Source of the DNA: Dictyoglomus turgidum DSM 6724
Lineage (GTDB): Bacteria > Dictyoglomota > Dictyoglomia > Dictyoglomales > Dictyoglomaceae
NCBI RefSeq assembly: GCF_000021645.1
Contig: NC_011661.1
Span: 962,723-1,026,722, forward strand
Direction of reading: 5' to 3'
DNA: 64,000 bases
This document shows positions 50,324 through 60,476 of the stretch, in pieces. Each line of letters begins with the position of its first letter. Positions within the stretch are counted from its first letter, which is position 1. The translations under genes were made by a program, and so were the position numbers. The notes beneath the pieces are model-generated. The model saw only the letters and a program-made list of their open reading frames with translations, was not told where the DNA came from and did no database searches.

Positions 50324-51541
50324 ATGGCGAAGGAGAAATTTGTAAGGACGAAGCCACATGTGAATATAGGTACGATAGGGCATGTAGACCATGGGAAGAC
50401 GACATTAACTTCAGCCATAACGATGGCATTAGCTGCGGAAGGGTTAGCGAAGCCATTGAAGTACGAAGACATAGACAAAGCGCCTGAGGAGAGGGCGAGG
50501 GGAGTGACGATAAATTTAGCGCATGTGGAGTATGAGACGCCCAACAGGCATTATGCGCACATAGATGCGCCAGGGCATGCTGACTATATAAAGAACATGA
50601 TAACGGGTGCTGCGCAGATGGATGGAGCCATATTGGTAGTATCAGCTGCGGATGGTCCGATGCCCCAGACGAGGGAGCACATATTACTTGCGAGGCAAGT
50701 TAATGTTCCATACATAGTAGTATTTTTGAACAAGATAGACATGGTAGATGATCCGGAGATAATAGACTTAGTGGAGATGGAGGTAAGGGACTTACTGACG
50801 AAGTATGGATATCCAGGGGATGAGGTACCAGTTGTGAGGGGGTCAGCGTTAAAGGCATTAGAGGTATTATTTCAGAATCCCAACACGAAGAGAGGGGAGA
50901 ACAAGTGGGTAGATGCGATATGGGAATTAATGGATGCGGTAGACAATTACATACCGATACCAGAGAGGGATGTAGACAAGCCATTTTTAATGCCAATAGA
51001 GGACATATTTAGTATAACAGGGAGAGGTACAGTAGTTACAGGTAGAGTAGAGAGAGGAAGGGTGAAGGTAGGGGATGAAGTAGAGATAGTAGGATTAAGT
51101 GATGAGATAAAGAGGAGTGTAGTGACTGGGGTAGAGATGTTCAGGAAGCAATTAGATGAAGCGATAGCAGGGGATAACATAGGGATACTATTAAGAGGGA
51201 TAGACAAAGACGAAGTAGAGAGGGGGCAAGTAGTAGCGGCGCCGGGTACTATAAAGCCCCACACACATTTCAAAGCGCAGGTATATGTATTGAAGAAGGA
51301 AGAAGGAGGGAGGCATACGCCCTTTTTCAGTGGATACAAGCCCCAATTTTACTTTAGGACGACAGATGTAACAGGGGAGATAAAATTGCCAGAGGGTGTA
51401 CAGATGGTGATGCCAGGGGACAACATAGAGATGGAGATAAAATTAATCAAGCCAGTAGCATTAGAGGAAGGTTTAAGGTTTGCTATAAGAGAAGGTGGAA
51501 GAACAGTTGGTGCAGGTGTCATAACTAAAATTATTGAATAA
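50324..51541 (+). CDS. tuf: Elongation factor Tu
   Basis: 405 residues. It carries aminoacyl-tRNA to the ribosome. G1 GHVDHGKT is at 19-26, DAPGHADY at 81-88 with catalytic H85, NKID at 136-139, then domains II and III. From the start codon to about 51467 the gene uses GCG for most Ala, ATA for essentially all Ile, ACG, AGG and C-ending Asp/Asn codons, unlike fusA and the ribosomal genes. The last 25 or so codons return to local usage. The protein itself looks complete and conserved. AGGAGGAGATAAAGG precedes ATG. Confidence 0.97.
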   Translation: MAKEKFVRTKPHVNIGTIGHVDHGKTTLTSAITMALAAEGLAKPLKYEDIDKAPEERARGVTINLAHVEYETPNRHYAHIDAPGHADYIKNMITGAAQMDGAILVVSAADGPMPQTREHILLARQVNVPYIVVFLNKIDMVDDPEIIDLVEMEVRDLLTKYGYPGDEVPVVRGSALKALEVLFQNPNTKRGENKWVDAIWELMDAVDNYIPIPERDVDKPFLMPIEDIFSITGRGTVVTGRVERGRVKVGDEVEIVGLSDEIKRSVVTGVEMFRKQLDEAIAGDNIGILLRGIDKDEVERGQVVAAPGTIKPHTHFKAQVYVLKKEEGGRHTPFFSGYKPQFYFRTTDVTGEIKLPEGVQMVMPGDNIEMEIKLIKPVALEEGLRFAIREGGRTVGAGVITKIIE

Positions 51542-51559
51542 TGGGGGCGATTAAGGGAT

Positions 51560-51880
51560 ATGAGTAGTTATCTGGAAAAACAAAAGATAAGAATAAAATT
51601 AAAGGCATTTGATCATAGAGTTCTTGATCTTTCTACTAAAAAGATTATTGATACAGTAAGAGGGACTGGGGCTAAGATCTCTGGTCCCATCCCTCTTCCT
51701 ACTAAAGTAACTAGATATTGGGTACTTCGTTCTCCTCATGTTAATAAGAATTCAGGAGAACATTTTGAGATAAGAATACACAAAAGACTAATAGATATTA
51801 TTGAACCAACAGCAAAGACAGTGGAAGCTTTAATGAATTTAGAGCTTCCAGCTGGTGTTGAAGTTGAAATTAAAACATAG
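51560..51880 (+). CDS. rpsJ: 30S ribosomal protein S10
   Basis: 106 residues. [16 protein letters not shown] and the tRNA-site loop [32 protein letters not shown] are conserved. A few extra N-terminal residues (S-S-Y-L-E-K-Q) precede the core. It starts only 18 nt after tuf, so the long L4-controlled S10 leader known from E. coli is absent. Confidence 0.96.
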   Translation: MSSYLEKQKIRIKLKAFDHRVLDLSTKKIIDTVRGTGAKISGPIPLPTKVTRYWVLRSPHVNKNSGEHFEIRIHKRLIDIIEPTAKTVEALMNLELPAGVEVEIKT

Positions 51881-51894
51881 AGAGGGGAAACGCT

Positions 51895-52542
51895 ATGGCA
51901 GCTCCTACGACAAAGGCAATATTAGGAAGAAAAATTGGAATGACTCAAATATTTACTGAAAATGGTGAGATGGTCCCTGTTACTGTTATTAGAGGGGGAC
52001 CTTGTCTTGTGCTTAATGTGAGAACAAAGGAAAAAGATGGGTATGATGCTATCCAATTAGGTTTTGAACGTTGTAAGGAGTCAAAGCTCAATAAACCTCA
52101 GCTTGGTATATTTAAAAAATTAGGACTTCCACCTTTTAGAATTATAAAAGAAGTAAGAGTAAAGAATCCTCTCGATTATACAAAGGGGCAGGAAATAAGA
52201 GTTGATATCTTTCAAGAAGGTGAGTTTGTAGATATTACTGGCAAAAGTAAAGGTCATGGTTTTACTGGGCACATAAAGAGATGGAATTTCTCGAGAGGAA
52301 GAATGTCACATGGTTCTAAGTTCCATAGAAGAAGAGCTTCAATTGGTGCTGGTGGTGTCCAACATGTGATGAAGGGTCAAAAGATGGCTGGTAGGTGGGG
52401 TAATGAGACCATAACCGTTCAAAATTTAAAAATTGTCAAGGTAGATAAAGAAAAGGATCTCATCTTAGTAAAAGGTGCTGTTCCCGGTCCTACTGGAAAT
52501 TTGTTGATTATTAGAAAAGCTGTTAAGAAATTAAATGCCTAG
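51895..52542 (+). CDS. rplC: 50S ribosomal protein L3
   Basis: 215 residues. [10 protein letters not shown] near the N-terminus, the tip region [15 protein letters not shown] and [16 protein letters not shown] reach the peptidyl transferase centre. Conserved [19 protein letters not shown] follows. Ribosome site GAGAGGGG. Confidence 0.96.
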   Translation: MAAPTTKAILGRKIGMTQIFTENGEMVPVTVIRGGPCLVLNVRTKEKDGYDAIQLGFERCKESKLNKPQLGIFKKLGLPPFRIIKEVRVKNPLDYTKGQEIRVDIFQEGEFVDITGKSKGHGFTGHIKRWNFSRGRMSHGSKFHRRRASIGAGGVQHVMKGQKMAGRWGNETITVQNLKIVKVDKEKDLILVKGAVPGPTGNLLIIRKAVKKLNA

Positions 52543-52557
52543 GAAGGGGATAAGGAT

Positions 52558-53187
52558 ATGATACAAGTACCTGTATATAACCAAAAAGCAGAGAAAGTTG
52601 GAGAGATAGAATTAAAGGAAGAACTTTTTGGCGTGGAAAGAAGGCCTGATCTTTTTTATACCTGTGTTGTTATGCATCTTGCTAATGGAAGACAAGGGAC
52701 TCATTCTACTAAAAGAAGAAGTGAAGTAAATAGAAGTGGTAGAAAAGTTTGGCCTCAAAAAGGTACAGGGCATGCAAGACAAGGAGATAGAAAAGCTACT
52801 CATTGGGTTGGTGGTGGAAGACCTTTTGGTCCAAAGCCAAGGGATTATTCTTATAAGATTCCTAAAAAGATGAGAAGACTTGCTATAAGATCTGCCTTAT
52901 CTACTAAACTTAAAGAGAATAATTTAATTATTTTGGATAAAATTGAATTACCTCAACCTAAAACTAAGGAGTTAGTGAATATTTTAAATAATTTTGGTTT
53001 AGCTGATTCAAAGGTACTTATAGGCGTTCCAACTAAGGATGAGAACTTAAAAAAAGCGGCAATGAATCTTGAAAGAGTTAAGACAATGATAGCGTCAGTT
53101 TTAAATGTATATGATTTGCTAAAATATGATTATCTTATACTTACTGTTGATGCGATACCAGTCTTAGAGGAGGCATTTTTGAAATGA
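52558..53187 (+). CDS. rplD: 50S ribosomal protein L4
   Basis: 209 residues. The tunnel-lining extended loop contains RSEVNRSGRKVWPQKGTGHARQ and GGRPFGPKPRDY. The C-terminal globular part is AT-coded and divergent as usual. Its end overlaps rplW by 4 nt (ATGA). Confidence 0.95.
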   Translation: MIQVPVYNQKAEKVGEIELKEELFGVERRPDLFYTCVVMHLANGRQGTHSTKRRSEVNRSGRKVWPQKGTGHARQGDRKATHWVGGGRPFGPKPRDYSYKIPKKMRRLAIRSALSTKLKENNLIILDKIELPQPKTKELVNILNNFGLADSKVLIGVPTKDENLKKAAMNLERVKTMIASVLNVYDLLKYDYLILTVDAIPVLEEAFLK

Positions 53188-53471
53188 GAGATCCTTATAC
53201 TATAATTTTAAAACCTATATTAACAGAAAAGAGCCTTAATCTTGCCAAACAAAACAAATATGTATTTGAGGTTGATAGAAATGCAAATAAAATAGAAATA
53301 GGAAAAGCTGTAGAAGAAATATTTAAAGTAAAGGTAAAAAGTGTAGCAGTTATTAATGAAAAACCTAAAAAGAGAAGATTAGGAATCTCTCAAGGATTCA
53401 CTTCTACTAAAAAGAAAGCTATAGTTACCTTGGAGCCGGGTCATAAAATAGAGCTTATCAGTGGAGTATAG
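53184..53471 (+). CDS. rplW: 50S ribosomal protein L23
   Basis: 95 residues. IILKPILTEKSLNLA and YVFEVDRNANKIEIGKAVEEIFKVKV are the L23 core; the loop KKRRLGISQGFTSTKKKAIVTL follows. It lies at the tunnel exit and docks SRP and trigger factor. Confidence 0.95.
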   Translation: MRDPYTIILKPILTEKSLNLAKQNKYVFEVDRNANKIEIGKAVEEIFKVKVKSVAVINEKPKKRRLGISQGFTSTKKKAIVTLEPGHKIELISGV

Positions 53472-53484
53472 GAGGTAGAAAGAT

Positions 53485-54327
53485 ATGGGTCTTAAAAAGT
53501 TTAAACCAATTACGCCCGGATTAAGACATTTAATATTGCCTGATTTCTCTGAAATAACAAAAGAAGAACCAGAGAAATCGTTATTAAGGCCACTTAAGAA
53601 AAGTGGTGGTAGGAATAATTTTGGACATGTAACCACTAGATTTAGAGGTGGTGGGCATAAAAGACTTTATAGAATTATTGATTTTAGAAGAGATAAAGAT
53701 AATATTCCTGCTAAAGTTGCAAGTATAGAGTATGATCCTAATCGTACTGCAAGAATCGCTTTACTACATTATGCTGATGGCGAGAAGAGATATATTATTG
53801 CTCCAGAGGGGTTAAAGGTTGGAGATATTGTCATGTCTGGAGAAAATGTGGATATTAAAGTTGGGAATAATTTGCCCTTAAAGAATATACCTGATGGTAC
53901 GCTAATCCATAATTTAGAGCTTTATCCTGGAAGGGGTGGGCAATTGGTAAGGGCTGCGGGAACAGCAGCTCAGATTCTCGGTAAGGAAGGCAAGTGGGCT
54001 TATGTGAGGCTTCCTTCGGGTGAAATAAGGTTATTTGACTTAAATTGTAGAGCTACTATTGGTCAAGTGAGTAACGTGGATCACCAAAATGTTTCCTTAG
54101 GAAAAGCAGGAAGGAGTAGATGGTTGGGTAGGAGACCTCATGTTAGAGGTTCTGCAATGAATGCTGTGGATCATCCTCACGGTGGCGGTGAGGGTAAGGC
54201 TCCTATAGGGCATCCAAGTCCTCTAACTCCATGGGGCAAACCTACCCTTGGATATAAGACAAGAAAGAAGAGAAAACCCTCAGACAGATTTATAATTCAA
54301 AGAGCAAATGATAAAAAAGAGAAGTAA
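53485..54327 (+). CDS. rplB: 50S ribosomal protein L2
   Basis: 280 residues. [19 protein letters not shown], the SH3-like barrel and the highly conserved [14 protein letters not shown] with the functional histidine are present. It binds 23S rRNA near the peptidyl transferase centre and helps subunit joining. The tail is basic ([10 protein letters not shown]). Confidence 0.97.
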   Translation: MGLKKFKPITPGLRHLILPDFSEITKEEPEKSLLRPLKKSGGRNNFGHVTTRFRGGGHKRLYRIIDFRRDKDNIPAKVASIEYDPNRTARIALLHYADGEKRYIIAPEGLKVGDIVMSGENVDIKVGNNLPLKNIPDGTLIHNLELYPGRGGQLVRAAGTAAQILGKEGKWAYVRLPSGEIRLFDLNCRATIGQVSNVDHQNVSLGKAGRSRWLGRRPHVRGSAMNAVDHPHGGGEGKAPIGHPSPLTPWGKPTLGYKTRKKRKPSDRFIIQRANDKKEK

Positions 54328-54341
54328 AAGGGGAGGAGCAC

Positions 54342-54626
54342 ATGGGTCGTTCACTTAAGAAAGGTCCTTATGTAGATCCTAAGCTACTTAAAAAGATTAG
54401 AGAGCTAAATGAAAAAGGAGAAAAGAAGATAATTAAAACCTGGTCAAGAAGATCAGTTATAGTACCAGAAATGGTAGGACATACTATTGCTGTATATAAT
54501 GGTAGAAAGCATATACCTGTTTATATTACAGAGAATATGATAGGACATAGGCTCGGTGAATTTGCACCAACCAGGACATTTACAGGACACAGAATACCAA
54601 CAGCTCGTATTACGGCTATTAAATAG
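54342..54626 (+). CDS. rpsS: 30S ribosomal protein S19
   Basis: 94 residues. [47 protein letters not shown] and the [14 protein letters not shown] end are conserved. It forms part of the small-subunit head with S13. GGGGAGGAG precedes ATG. Confidence 0.97.
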   Translation: MGRSLKKGPYVDPKLLKKIRELNEKGEKKIIKTWSRRSVIVPEMVGHTIAVYNGRKHIPVYITENMIGHRLGEFAPTRTFTGHRIPTARITAIK

Positions 54627-54641
54627 GGAGGTTAGATTTTT

Positions 54642-54986
54642 ATGATTGAAGTAAAAGCAGAAAGTAAATATTTAAGAGTCTCTCCCTATAAAGCAAGGAG
54701 AGTTATTGATCTTGTAAGAGGGAAAATGGTAGAAGAAGCAGAAGCAATATTAGAAAATCTTCCTCATAAATCTGCTCGTTTAATATTGAAATGTCTTAGA
54801 TCTGCAAAGGCTAATGCAGAACATAATTATGGTTTAAGAGCTGATAGACTCTATATATCTAAAGCCTTTGTAAATGAGGGTCCTAGGTGGAAAAGATTAA
54901 ATCCTAGGGCAAGAGGAAGAGCTGATATTATACAAATTAGAAATAGCCATATAGTCATTTATGTAAAGGAGAAGGAGGAAGAATAA
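54642..54986 (+). CDS. rplV: 50S ribosomal protein L22
   Basis: 114 residues. [18 protein letters not shown] and the tunnel hairpin [19 protein letters not shown] are intact, ending [12 protein letters not shown]. It starts 15 nt after rpsS and ends 1 nt before rpsC. Confidence 0.96.
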   Translation: MIEVKAESKYLRVSPYKARRVIDLVRGKMVEEAEAILENLPHKSARLILKCLRSAKANAEHNYGLRADRLYISKAFVNEGPRWKRLNPRARGRADIIQIRNSHIVIYVKEKEEE

Positions 54987-54987
54987 A

Positions 54988-55725
54988 ATGGGCCAGAAAA
55001 CACATCCTTATGGATTTAGGTTGGGTATAACTAAGGATTGGAAAAGTCACTGGTATGCTGAAAGGTCTGATTATTCCTCCCTACTACATGAGGACTGGGC
55101 TATAAGGAATTACATTAAGAAAAACTACTACCAAGCTGGAATTTCATTGATAGAAATTGAAAGAAAAGCAGCTAATAGAGTGGATATTACTATACATACT
55201 GCAAGACCTGGAATGTTGATCGGACGTGGAGGAAGCGAGATAGAAAATATAAGAAAGAATTTGGTTAAATTAACAAACAAGAGTGTATTTGTTAATGTTC
55301 AAGAGGTCAAGAATCCAGAGTTAGATGCTCAACTTGTTGCGGAAAATATCGCTACTCAAATTGAAAAGAGAATTAATTATAAGAGGGCTATGAAACAGGC
55401 AATAAATAGGGCATTAAGAGCTGGAGCCAAAGGCGTAAAGGTTATGTGCAGCGGTAGATTGAATGGTGCTGAAATTGCACGCTCTGAATGGTTTAGGGAA
55501 GGGAGAATACCTTTACAAACCTTGACTGCGGATATTGATTATGGTTTTGCAGAAGCCTTTACTATATCGGGTGTAATAGGGGTTAAAGTTTGGATATATA
55601 AAGGCGATGTTCCAGAGTTACATAAAGAACCTATTCAAGAGCTTCCTGAAAAGGCTGTACCAAAGAAGATAGAGGATGAAGATCTTTACGAGAAAGATGA
55701 GGTGAACTACGATGTTGATGCCTAA
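54988..55725 (+). CDS. rpsC: 30S ribosomal protein S3
   Basis: 245 residues. [19 protein letters not shown], the KH domain with [14 protein letters not shown], and the C-terminal domain [13 protein letters not shown] are present. A roughly 30-residue acidic tail (rich in E, D, K, Y) follows the core, longer than in E. coli. Its end overlaps rplP by 14 nt. Confidence 0.96.
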   Translation: MGQKTHPYGFRLGITKDWKSHWYAERSDYSSLLHEDWAIRNYIKKNYYQAGISLIEIERKAANRVDITIHTARPGMLIGRGGSEIENIRKNLVKLTNKSVFVNVQEVKNPELDAQLVAENIATQIEKRINYKRAMKQAINRALRAGAKGVKVMCSGRLNGAEIARSEWFREGRIPLQTLTADIDYGFAEAFTISGVIGVKVWIYKGDVPELHKEPIQELPEKAVPKKIEDEDLYEKDEVNYDVDA

Positions 55726-56131
55726 AAGAGTAAAATATAGAAAGCAACATCGTGGGAGAATGAAAGGAAAAGCCTCACGGGGAAATCGTGTGGTTTTTGG
55801 GGATTATGGTATTCAAGCTTTGGCTCCTGCTTGGATTACCAGTGAACAAATAGAGGCTGTAAGAAGAACTTTAACAAGACATGCAGGGAAAAATGGTAGA
55901 GTTTGGATTAGGATTTTTCCTGATAAATCGGTAACTGCAAGACCAGCTGAAAGTAGAATGGGCGGAGGAAAAGGAGATGTAAAAGGATGGGTAGCAGTGG
56001 TAAAACCAGGAACCATACTATTTGAGATTGGAGGAGTATCTAAAGAGATTGCTATGGAAGCCATTAGAATTGCTGGTAGTAAACTTCCTATTAAAACTAG
56101 GCTTGTAACAAGAGAAATAGGTGGTGAGTGA
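55712..56131 (+). CDS. rplP: 50S ribosomal protein L16
   Basis: 139 residues. [19 protein letters not shown] start at ATG 55712, chosen because GAGGTGA lies 6 nt upstream; a second ATG at 55718 is 12 nt away. [22 protein letters not shown] is conserved, including the arginine and methionine region near the peptidyl transferase centre. Overlaps rpsC. Confidence 0.96.
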   Translation: MLMPKRVKYRKQHRGRMKGKASRGNRVVFGDYGIQALAPAWITSEQIEAVRRTLTRHAGKNGRVWIRIFPDKSVTARPAESRMGGGKGDVKGWVAVVKPGTILFEIGGVSKEIAMEAIRIAGSKLPIKTRLVTREIGGE

Positions 56132-56132
56132 T

Positions 56133-56336
56133 ATGGCAAGAAGAACTTCTGAGCTAAGAGAAAAAACTGATTCAGAACTTCTGGAAGAACTTAAAAATTT
56201 AAGAGCGGAGCTTTTTAATTTGAGGCTTCAGCAGACAACAGGAGGACTTACTAATCCCCATAGAATAAAAGCAGTTAGAAAGGATATTGCTCGTATCCTT
56301 ACTATTCTTCGTGAGAGAGAGTTAAAAAAATCTTAA
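56133..56336 (+). CDS. rpmC: 50S ribosomal protein L29
   Basis: 67 residues from ATG 56133, one base after the rplP stop, preceded by [36 protein letters not shown] and the second helix [12 protein letters not shown] form the usual helical hairpin. The in-frame GTG at 56121 would lie inside rplP without support. Confidence 0.95.
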   Translation: MARRTSELREKTDSELLEELKNLRAELFNLRLQQTTGGLTNPHRIKAVRKDIARILTILRERELKKS

Positions 56337-56354
56337 ATTTAAGGAGAGATGTTC

Positions 56355-56693
56355 ATGAGAAGTAATAGGAAAGAGATGATAGGAAAAGTAGTAAGTGCAA
56401 AAATGCAAAAAACTATTGTGGTTTTGGTAGAGCAAACCTATACTCATCCTTTATATAAAAAGACTGTAACGAGAAGAAAAAAATATAAGGCTCATGATGA
56501 ACATCAAGAAGCTAGAGAAGGAGATATTGTTCTTATCAGAGAGACAAGACCTCTCTCTAAGGAGAAGAGGTGGAGATTAGTCAGAATCATAAAGAGGGGA
56601 GAAATAGCTCCAACTATTTCTGAAGAAGAAAACTTGGAAAATAATGAAACTACAGTTGGGGTAGGTGATATAAATGATAATGCCTCAAACTAG
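56355..56693 (+). CDS. rpsQ: 30S ribosomal protein S17, with C-terminal extension
   Basis: 112 residues from ATG 56355, which is 8 nt from AAGGAG (the ATG at 56349 is too close). [18 protein letters not shown] and [21 protein letters not shown] are conserved and the core ends near residue 83. About 25 further acidic and Asn-rich residues extend the protein beyond the usual 80-90. The tail sequence overlaps rplN by 20 nt. Confidence 0.94.
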   Translation: MRSNRKEMIGKVVSAKMQKTIVVLVEQTYTHPLYKKTVTRRKKYKAHDEHQEAREGDIVLIRETRPLSKEKRWRLVRIIKRGEIAPTISEEENLENNETTVGVGDINDNASN

Positions 56694-57036
56694 GTTAGTT
56701 GTTGCAGATAATACTGGTGCAAAAGAAATAATGTGTTTTAGAATACTTGGGAAAAAGAAAGTTGCCCAAGTAGGGGATATTATTGTTGCTAGTGTTAAGG
56801 AAGCAGTTCCACGTTCTAACATAAAAAAAGGTGATGTGGTTTATGCTGTGGTTATAAGAACGAAGAGAACTATTAAGAGGAAGGATGGTTCTTGTGTGAG
56901 ATTTGATGATAATGCTGCAGTGATTATAGATAAAGAAGGAAATCCAAGAGGGACAAGAGTCTTTGGTCCTGTTGCAAGGGAGCTCAGAGACAAGAACTTT
57001 ATGAAGATTATTTCTTTAGCAACAGAAGTTATATAG
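56674..57036 (+). CDS. rplN: 50S ribosomal protein L14
   Basis: 120 residues. [19 protein letters not shown] at ATG 56674 matches the family N-terminus better than the ATG at 56680. [37 protein letters not shown] is typical. It overlaps rpsQ. Confidence 0.96.
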   Translation: MIMPQTRLVVADNTGAKEIMCFRILGKKKVAQVGDIIVASVKEAVPRSNIKKGDVVYAVVIRTKRTIKRKDGSCVRFDDNAAVIIDKEGNPRGTRVFGPVARELRDKNFMKIISLATEVI

Positions 57037-57048
57037 AGGTGAAGTAAT

Positions 57049-57366
57049 ATGGATATCAAAAAGGGAGATCTAGTATTAGTTATTTCTGGTAAAGATAAAG
57101 GGAAAAGAGGAAGGGTTATTTCTGTTCTTCCTTCAGAAGAGAAGGTTGTAGTAGAAGGAGTGAACATTGTTAAAAAACATACAAGACCTACAGCAAAAAT
57201 GAGACAAGGTGGAATTATAGAAAAACCAGCTCCTCTATATAGATGTAAAGTAATGTTAATATGTCCACATTGTAATCAACCTACAAGAGTTAAACACACT
57301 TTTCTTGAAGATGGAAGAAAAGTAAGGGTCTGTTCTAAATGTAAGGAAATCATTGATCGGGTCTAA
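57049..57366 (+). CDS. rplX: 50S ribosomal protein L24, zinc-ribbon form
   Basis: 105 residues. KOW motif region [20 protein letters not shown] begins the protein. The C-terminal part has C72, C75, C95 and C98, forming a probable zinc ribbon as in several Gram-positive and thermophilic L24 proteins. Confidence 0.95.
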   Translation: MDIKKGDLVLVISGKDKGKRGRVISVLPSEEKVVVEGVNIVKKHTRPTAKMRQGGIIEKPAPLYRCKVMLICPHCNQPTRVKHTFLEDGRKVRVCSKCKEIIDRV

Positions 57367-57385
57367 TTGAAGGAGGAAGATTAGT

Positions 57386-57925
57386 ATGGAGGTTTTAAGA
57401 GAGAAATATATTAAAGAAGTAGTCCCTGCAATGATGAGGAAGTTTGGATATAAAAATCCAATGGCTGTACCTAAGATAGAGAAAATTGTAGTTAATATTG
57501 GCGTGAGCGAGGCTGTCCAAAATCCTGGAGCAATAGAGGCTGCGGCAAGAGATTTAGCAATAATTACAGGGCAGAAACCTATTGTAAGAAAAGCACGTAA
57601 ATCTATCGCTAATTTCCATTTAAGAAAGGGAATGCCTATTGGATTAAAAGTTACTTTAAGAGGAGAAAGAATGTACGCCTTTTTATATAAGTTAATAAAT
57701 CTTGCTCTTCCCAGGGTAAGGGATTTCTCTGGAGTTTCTCCTAATTCCTTTGATGGGAGAGGAAACTATTCTTTAGGTTTAAAAGAACAGTTGGTTTTTC
57801 CAGAGATTGAATATGATAAGATTGATAGGATTAGAGGTATGGATATTACTATAGTTACTACTGCTAAAACTGACGAAGAAGCTAAGGAGCTTTTAGCTCT
57901 TTTAGGAATGCCCTTTAAAAAATAA
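57386..57925 (+). CDS. rplE: 50S ribosomal protein L5
   Basis: 179 residues. [52 protein letters not shown] and [29 protein letters not shown] are conserved. It binds 5S rRNA in the central protuberance. Ribosome site AAGGAGGAAG. Confidence 0.97.
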   Translation: MEVLREKYIKEVVPAMMRKFGYKNPMAVPKIEKIVVNIGVSEAVQNPGAIEAAARDLAIITGQKPIVRKARKSIANFHLRKGMPIGLKVTLRGERMYAFLYKLINLALPRVRDFSGVSPNSFDGRGNYSLGLKEQLVFPEIEYDKIDRIRGMDITIVTTAKTDEEAKELLALLGMPFKK

Positions 57926-57951
57926 AATAATGAAAAGCGAGGGAGGTTATT

Positions 57952-58137
57952 GTGGCAAAGAAATCTCAAATAGTAAAGTGGCTCAAGCCTAAGAAATATA
58001 AAGTAAGAGAGTATAATAGATGTAGAATTTGTGGAAGACCAAGAGGTTATATTAGAAAATTTGGGTTGTGCCGTTTATGTTTTAGGGAGTTGGCTCTAAA
58101 AGGTGAAATACCAGGTGTAAGGAAAGCAAGTTGGTAA
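57952..58137 (+). CDS. rpsZ: 30S ribosomal protein S14, zinc-binding type Z
   Basis: 61 residues from GTG 57952 with GGGAGGTT upstream. Four cysteines C24, C27, C40 and C43 ([10 protein letters not shown]...CRLC) mark the short zinc form. The stop overlaps the region carrying the rpsH ribosome site. Confidence 0.96.
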   Translation: MAKKSQIVKWLKPKKYKVREYNRCRICGRPRGYIRKFGLCRLCFRELALKGEIPGVRKASW

Positions 58138-58148
58138 GGAGGGTTGCT

Positions 58149-58544
58149 ATGACTGTAACAGATCCTATTGCTGATATGCTGGTTAGAATAAAGAATGCTA
58201 ATATGCGAAGGCATCCTACTGTAGATGTTCCTTACTCTAAAATGAAGGAAAAGATCATAGAAATTCTTTTAAGAGAAGGGTATATTGCTAAATATGAGGT
58301 TATTGGAGAAATACCTCAAAAATACATAAGAGTTTATCTAAAATATAAAGGTAAAACTCCTGTAATTCAAGATGTTAAAAGAGTAAGTAAACCGGGAAGA
58401 AGATATTATGTGAATAAAGAAGAAATTCCAAGGGTGTTAGGTGGACTTGGAATTGCTATTTTATCTACCTCTAAAGGTATAATGACGGATAAAGAGGCAA
58501 GGCTTTTAGGTATTGGCGGAGAACTTATTTGTATGGTATGGTAG
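58149..58544 (+). CDS. rpsH: 30S ribosomal protein S8
   Basis: 131 residues. ATG 58149 is preceded by AAGGAGGG at 58136-58143 (5 nt spacing); the in-frame TTG at 58131 lies inside rps[20 protein letters not shown] and the C-terminal [27 protein letters not shown]-like stretch are conserved (here LSTSKGIM). Confidence 0.96.
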   Translation: MTVTDPIADMLVRIKNANMRRHPTVDVPYSKMKEKIIEILLREGYIAKYEVIGEIPQKYIRVYLKYKGKTPVIQDVKRVSKPGRRYYVNKEEIPRVLGGLGIAILSTSKGIMTDKEARLLGIGGELICMVW

Positions 58545-58559
58545 AAGGAGGAATAAATT

Positions 58560-59102
58560 ATGTCTAGGATAGGAAGAAAGCCAGTTCCGATACCACAAAA
58601 TGTACAAGTTGAAATAAAAGACGGAAATTGTGTGTCAGTAAAGGGACCCTTAGGACAGATTGAAAAAACTTTTAGTCCTTTACTGACTATTAAAAAAGTT
58701 GATAACCAAATAGTTGTAGAAAGGCCTAACGATGAGAAATTTGTGAAAGCTTTGCATGGTCTAACAAGAGCATTAATTAATAACATGGTATTAGGTGTGA
58801 CTCAAGGATTTGAAAAAAGATTGGAATTACAAGGAACAGGGTATAGGGCAAGAGTTCAAGGTAATAAACTTGTTTTGGAAGTAGGTTTTTCTCATCCTGT
58901 AGAGTTAGAAATTCCTACAGGGTTAACAGTGTCGGTTCAAGATAATACTAAAATTAGTGTTAAGGGAATTGACAAGGAACTTGTAGGACAGTTTGCGGCT
59001 ATTGTTAGGAGTGTAAGGCCTGCAGAACCTTATAAAGGCAAGGGAATAAGATATGAAGGCGAGAAGATAAGGCAAAAAGCTGGTAAAGCAGGTAAAAAAT
59101 AG
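58560..59102 (+). CDS. rplF: 50S ribosomal protein L6
   Basis: 180 residues. SRIGRKPVPIPQNVQVEI, the repeated L6 beta domains, LELQGTGYRARVQGNKLVLEVGFSHPVE and the C-terminal EPYKGKGIRYEGEKIRQKAGK are present. AGAAGGAGG precedes ATG. Confidence 0.96.
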   Translation: MSRIGRKPVPIPQNVQVEIKDGNCVSVKGPLGQIEKTFSPLLTIKKVDNQIVVERPNDEKFVKALHGLTRALINNMVLGVTQGFEKRLELQGTGYRARVQGNKLVLEVGFSHPVELEIPTGLTVSVQDNTKISVKGIDKELVGQFAAIVRSVRPAEPYKGKGIRYEGEKIRQKAGKAGKK

Positions 59103-59117
59103 GAGGTTTGACAGGGT

Positions 59118-59486
59118 ATGATTATAAAAAGATCTAGGAAAGAGCTTAGAAGAATAAGACATTTAAGAATCAGAAAAAAAATAACAGGTACTCCAGAAAG
59201 GCCCAGGTTAGCAGTTTATAAAAGTTTAAGATATATATATGCTCAGATTATTGATGATACAAAAGGGCATACTTTAGTTGCAGCTTCGTCTTTAGAAAAG
59301 GAATTGAGGAGTCAGTTGAAATCTACTAAAAATATAGAAGCAGCAAAATTGGTAGGTGAGGTTATAGCTAAGAGAGCTTTAGAAAAAGGCATTAAAAGGG
59401 TTGTATTTGATAGAGGTGGATTTTTATATCATGGGAAGGTAAAAGCTCTTGCCGATAGTGCAAGGGCTGCAGGACTTGAATTCTAA
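59118..59486 (+). CDS. rplR: 50S ribosomal protein L18
   Basis: 122 residues. [77 protein letters not shown]. Binds 5S rRNA together with L5. Confidence 0.96.
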   Translation: MIIKRSRKELRRIRHLRIRKKITGTPERPRLAVYKSLRYIYAQIIDDTKGHTLVAASSLEKELRSQLKSTKNIEAAKLVGEVIAKRALEKGIKRVVFDRGGFLYHGKVKALADSARAAGLEF

Positions 59487-59502
59487 AAAAGGAGGGAAAA
59501 CC

Positions 59503-60033
59503 TTGAAAGAGTTAGAACCGGTATTAAAAGAAAGGGTTATTGAGATAAGAAGGGTAGCAAAAGTAGTTGCTGGAGGTAAGAACTTAAGATTTAGGGCTCT
59601 AGTAGTGGTAGGAGACGAACAAGGAACAGTTGGGGTTGGAATAGCAAAAGCTGCGGAGGTTCCTGATGCTATTAGAAAAGCTATAAGAAAAGCAAAAAAG
59701 AATGCTGTTAAGGTTTCTATAAGTAAGGGTACTATTCCTCATGAGGTTGTAGGCAAGTTAGGTGCTTCTAAAATACTACTTAAGCCTGCAGCTCCTGGTA
59801 CAGGTGTGATAGCAGGAGGAGCAGCAAGGGCTGTATTAGAACTTGCTGGAATCAAAAATGTTTTAGCAAAGGCTCTCGGTTCTACTACTGCTGTAAATCT
59901 TGCTCAGGCAACTTTTGAGGCTCTTAAAAAGTTGAGATCTCTCCCTGAAGTAGCTGAGATGAGAGATAAGAGAATTAATGAAATAATCGGCTTAAAGACT
60001 GAGAGTAAGGGAAATGAGGAGGGAGAAAATTGA
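59503..60033 (+). CDS. rpsE: 30S ribosomal protein S5
   Basis: 176 residues from TTG 59503, which is 6 nt from AAGGAGGG (59489-59496). An earlier in-frame start at 59449 would lie within rpl[47 protein letters not shown] and the C-terminal [20 protein letters not shown] are conserved. The next gene is rplO, with no rpmD (L30) between. Confidence 0.96.
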   Translation: MKELEPVLKERVIEIRRVAKVVAGGKNLRFRALVVVGDEQGTVGVGIAKAAEVPDAIRKAIRKAKKNAVKVSISKGTIPHEVVGKLGASKILLKPAAPGTGVIAGGAARAVLELAGIKNVLAKALGSTTAVNLAQATFEALKKLRSLPEVAEMRDKRINEIIGLKTESKGNEEGEN

Positions 60034-60476
60034 AACTGTTTGAATTAAAACCTAAATTAGGTTCCAGAAAGAAGCCTAAGAGAGTTGGCTGTGGTTATGC
60101 AGCCTCTGGAAAGTATGCTGGAAGAGGAATGAGTGGACAAAATGCGAGAACAGGAGATGGTGTAAGACCTGGTTTTGAGGGTGGCCAAACTCCTCTTACA
60201 AGACGTCTTCCAAAGATGGAAGGTATCCCAAGAGCTCCCAGAAGAAAATATACTGTAGTGAATTTGTCTACTTTAGAGAAAAAATTTGAGGCAAATGAAG
60301 TAGTTGATCCTAATATTCTTTTAGAAAGAAAAATTATAAAAGAAATAGGATTTGGGGTAAAAATTCTTGGAGATGGTGAATTGACAAAACCTCTTGTTGT
60401 AAAAGCACATGCTTTTTCTGAAAAAGCCCGTGAGAAGATTGAAAGTGTGGGCGGAAAAGCTGAGGTGATTGAATAG
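60030..60476 (+). CDS. rplO: 50S ribosomal protein L15
   Basis: 148 residues from TTG 60030, overlapping the rpsE stop and preceded by [46 protein letters not shown] and [14 protein letters not shown] are typical. It lies directly upstream of secY, with 1 nt overlap. Confidence 0.96.
   Translation: MKLFELKPKLGSRKKPKRVGCGYAASGKYAGRGMSGQNARTGDGVRPGFEGGQTPLTRRLPKMEGIPRAPRRKYTVVNLSTLEKKFEANEVVDPNILLERKIIKEIGFGVKILGDGELTKPLVVKAHAFSEKAREKIESVGGKAEVIE

Noticed and set aside
51542-51559. L4-controlled S10 leader upstream of rpsJ
   Set aside because: The gap after tuf is only 18 nt, too small for the structured leader.
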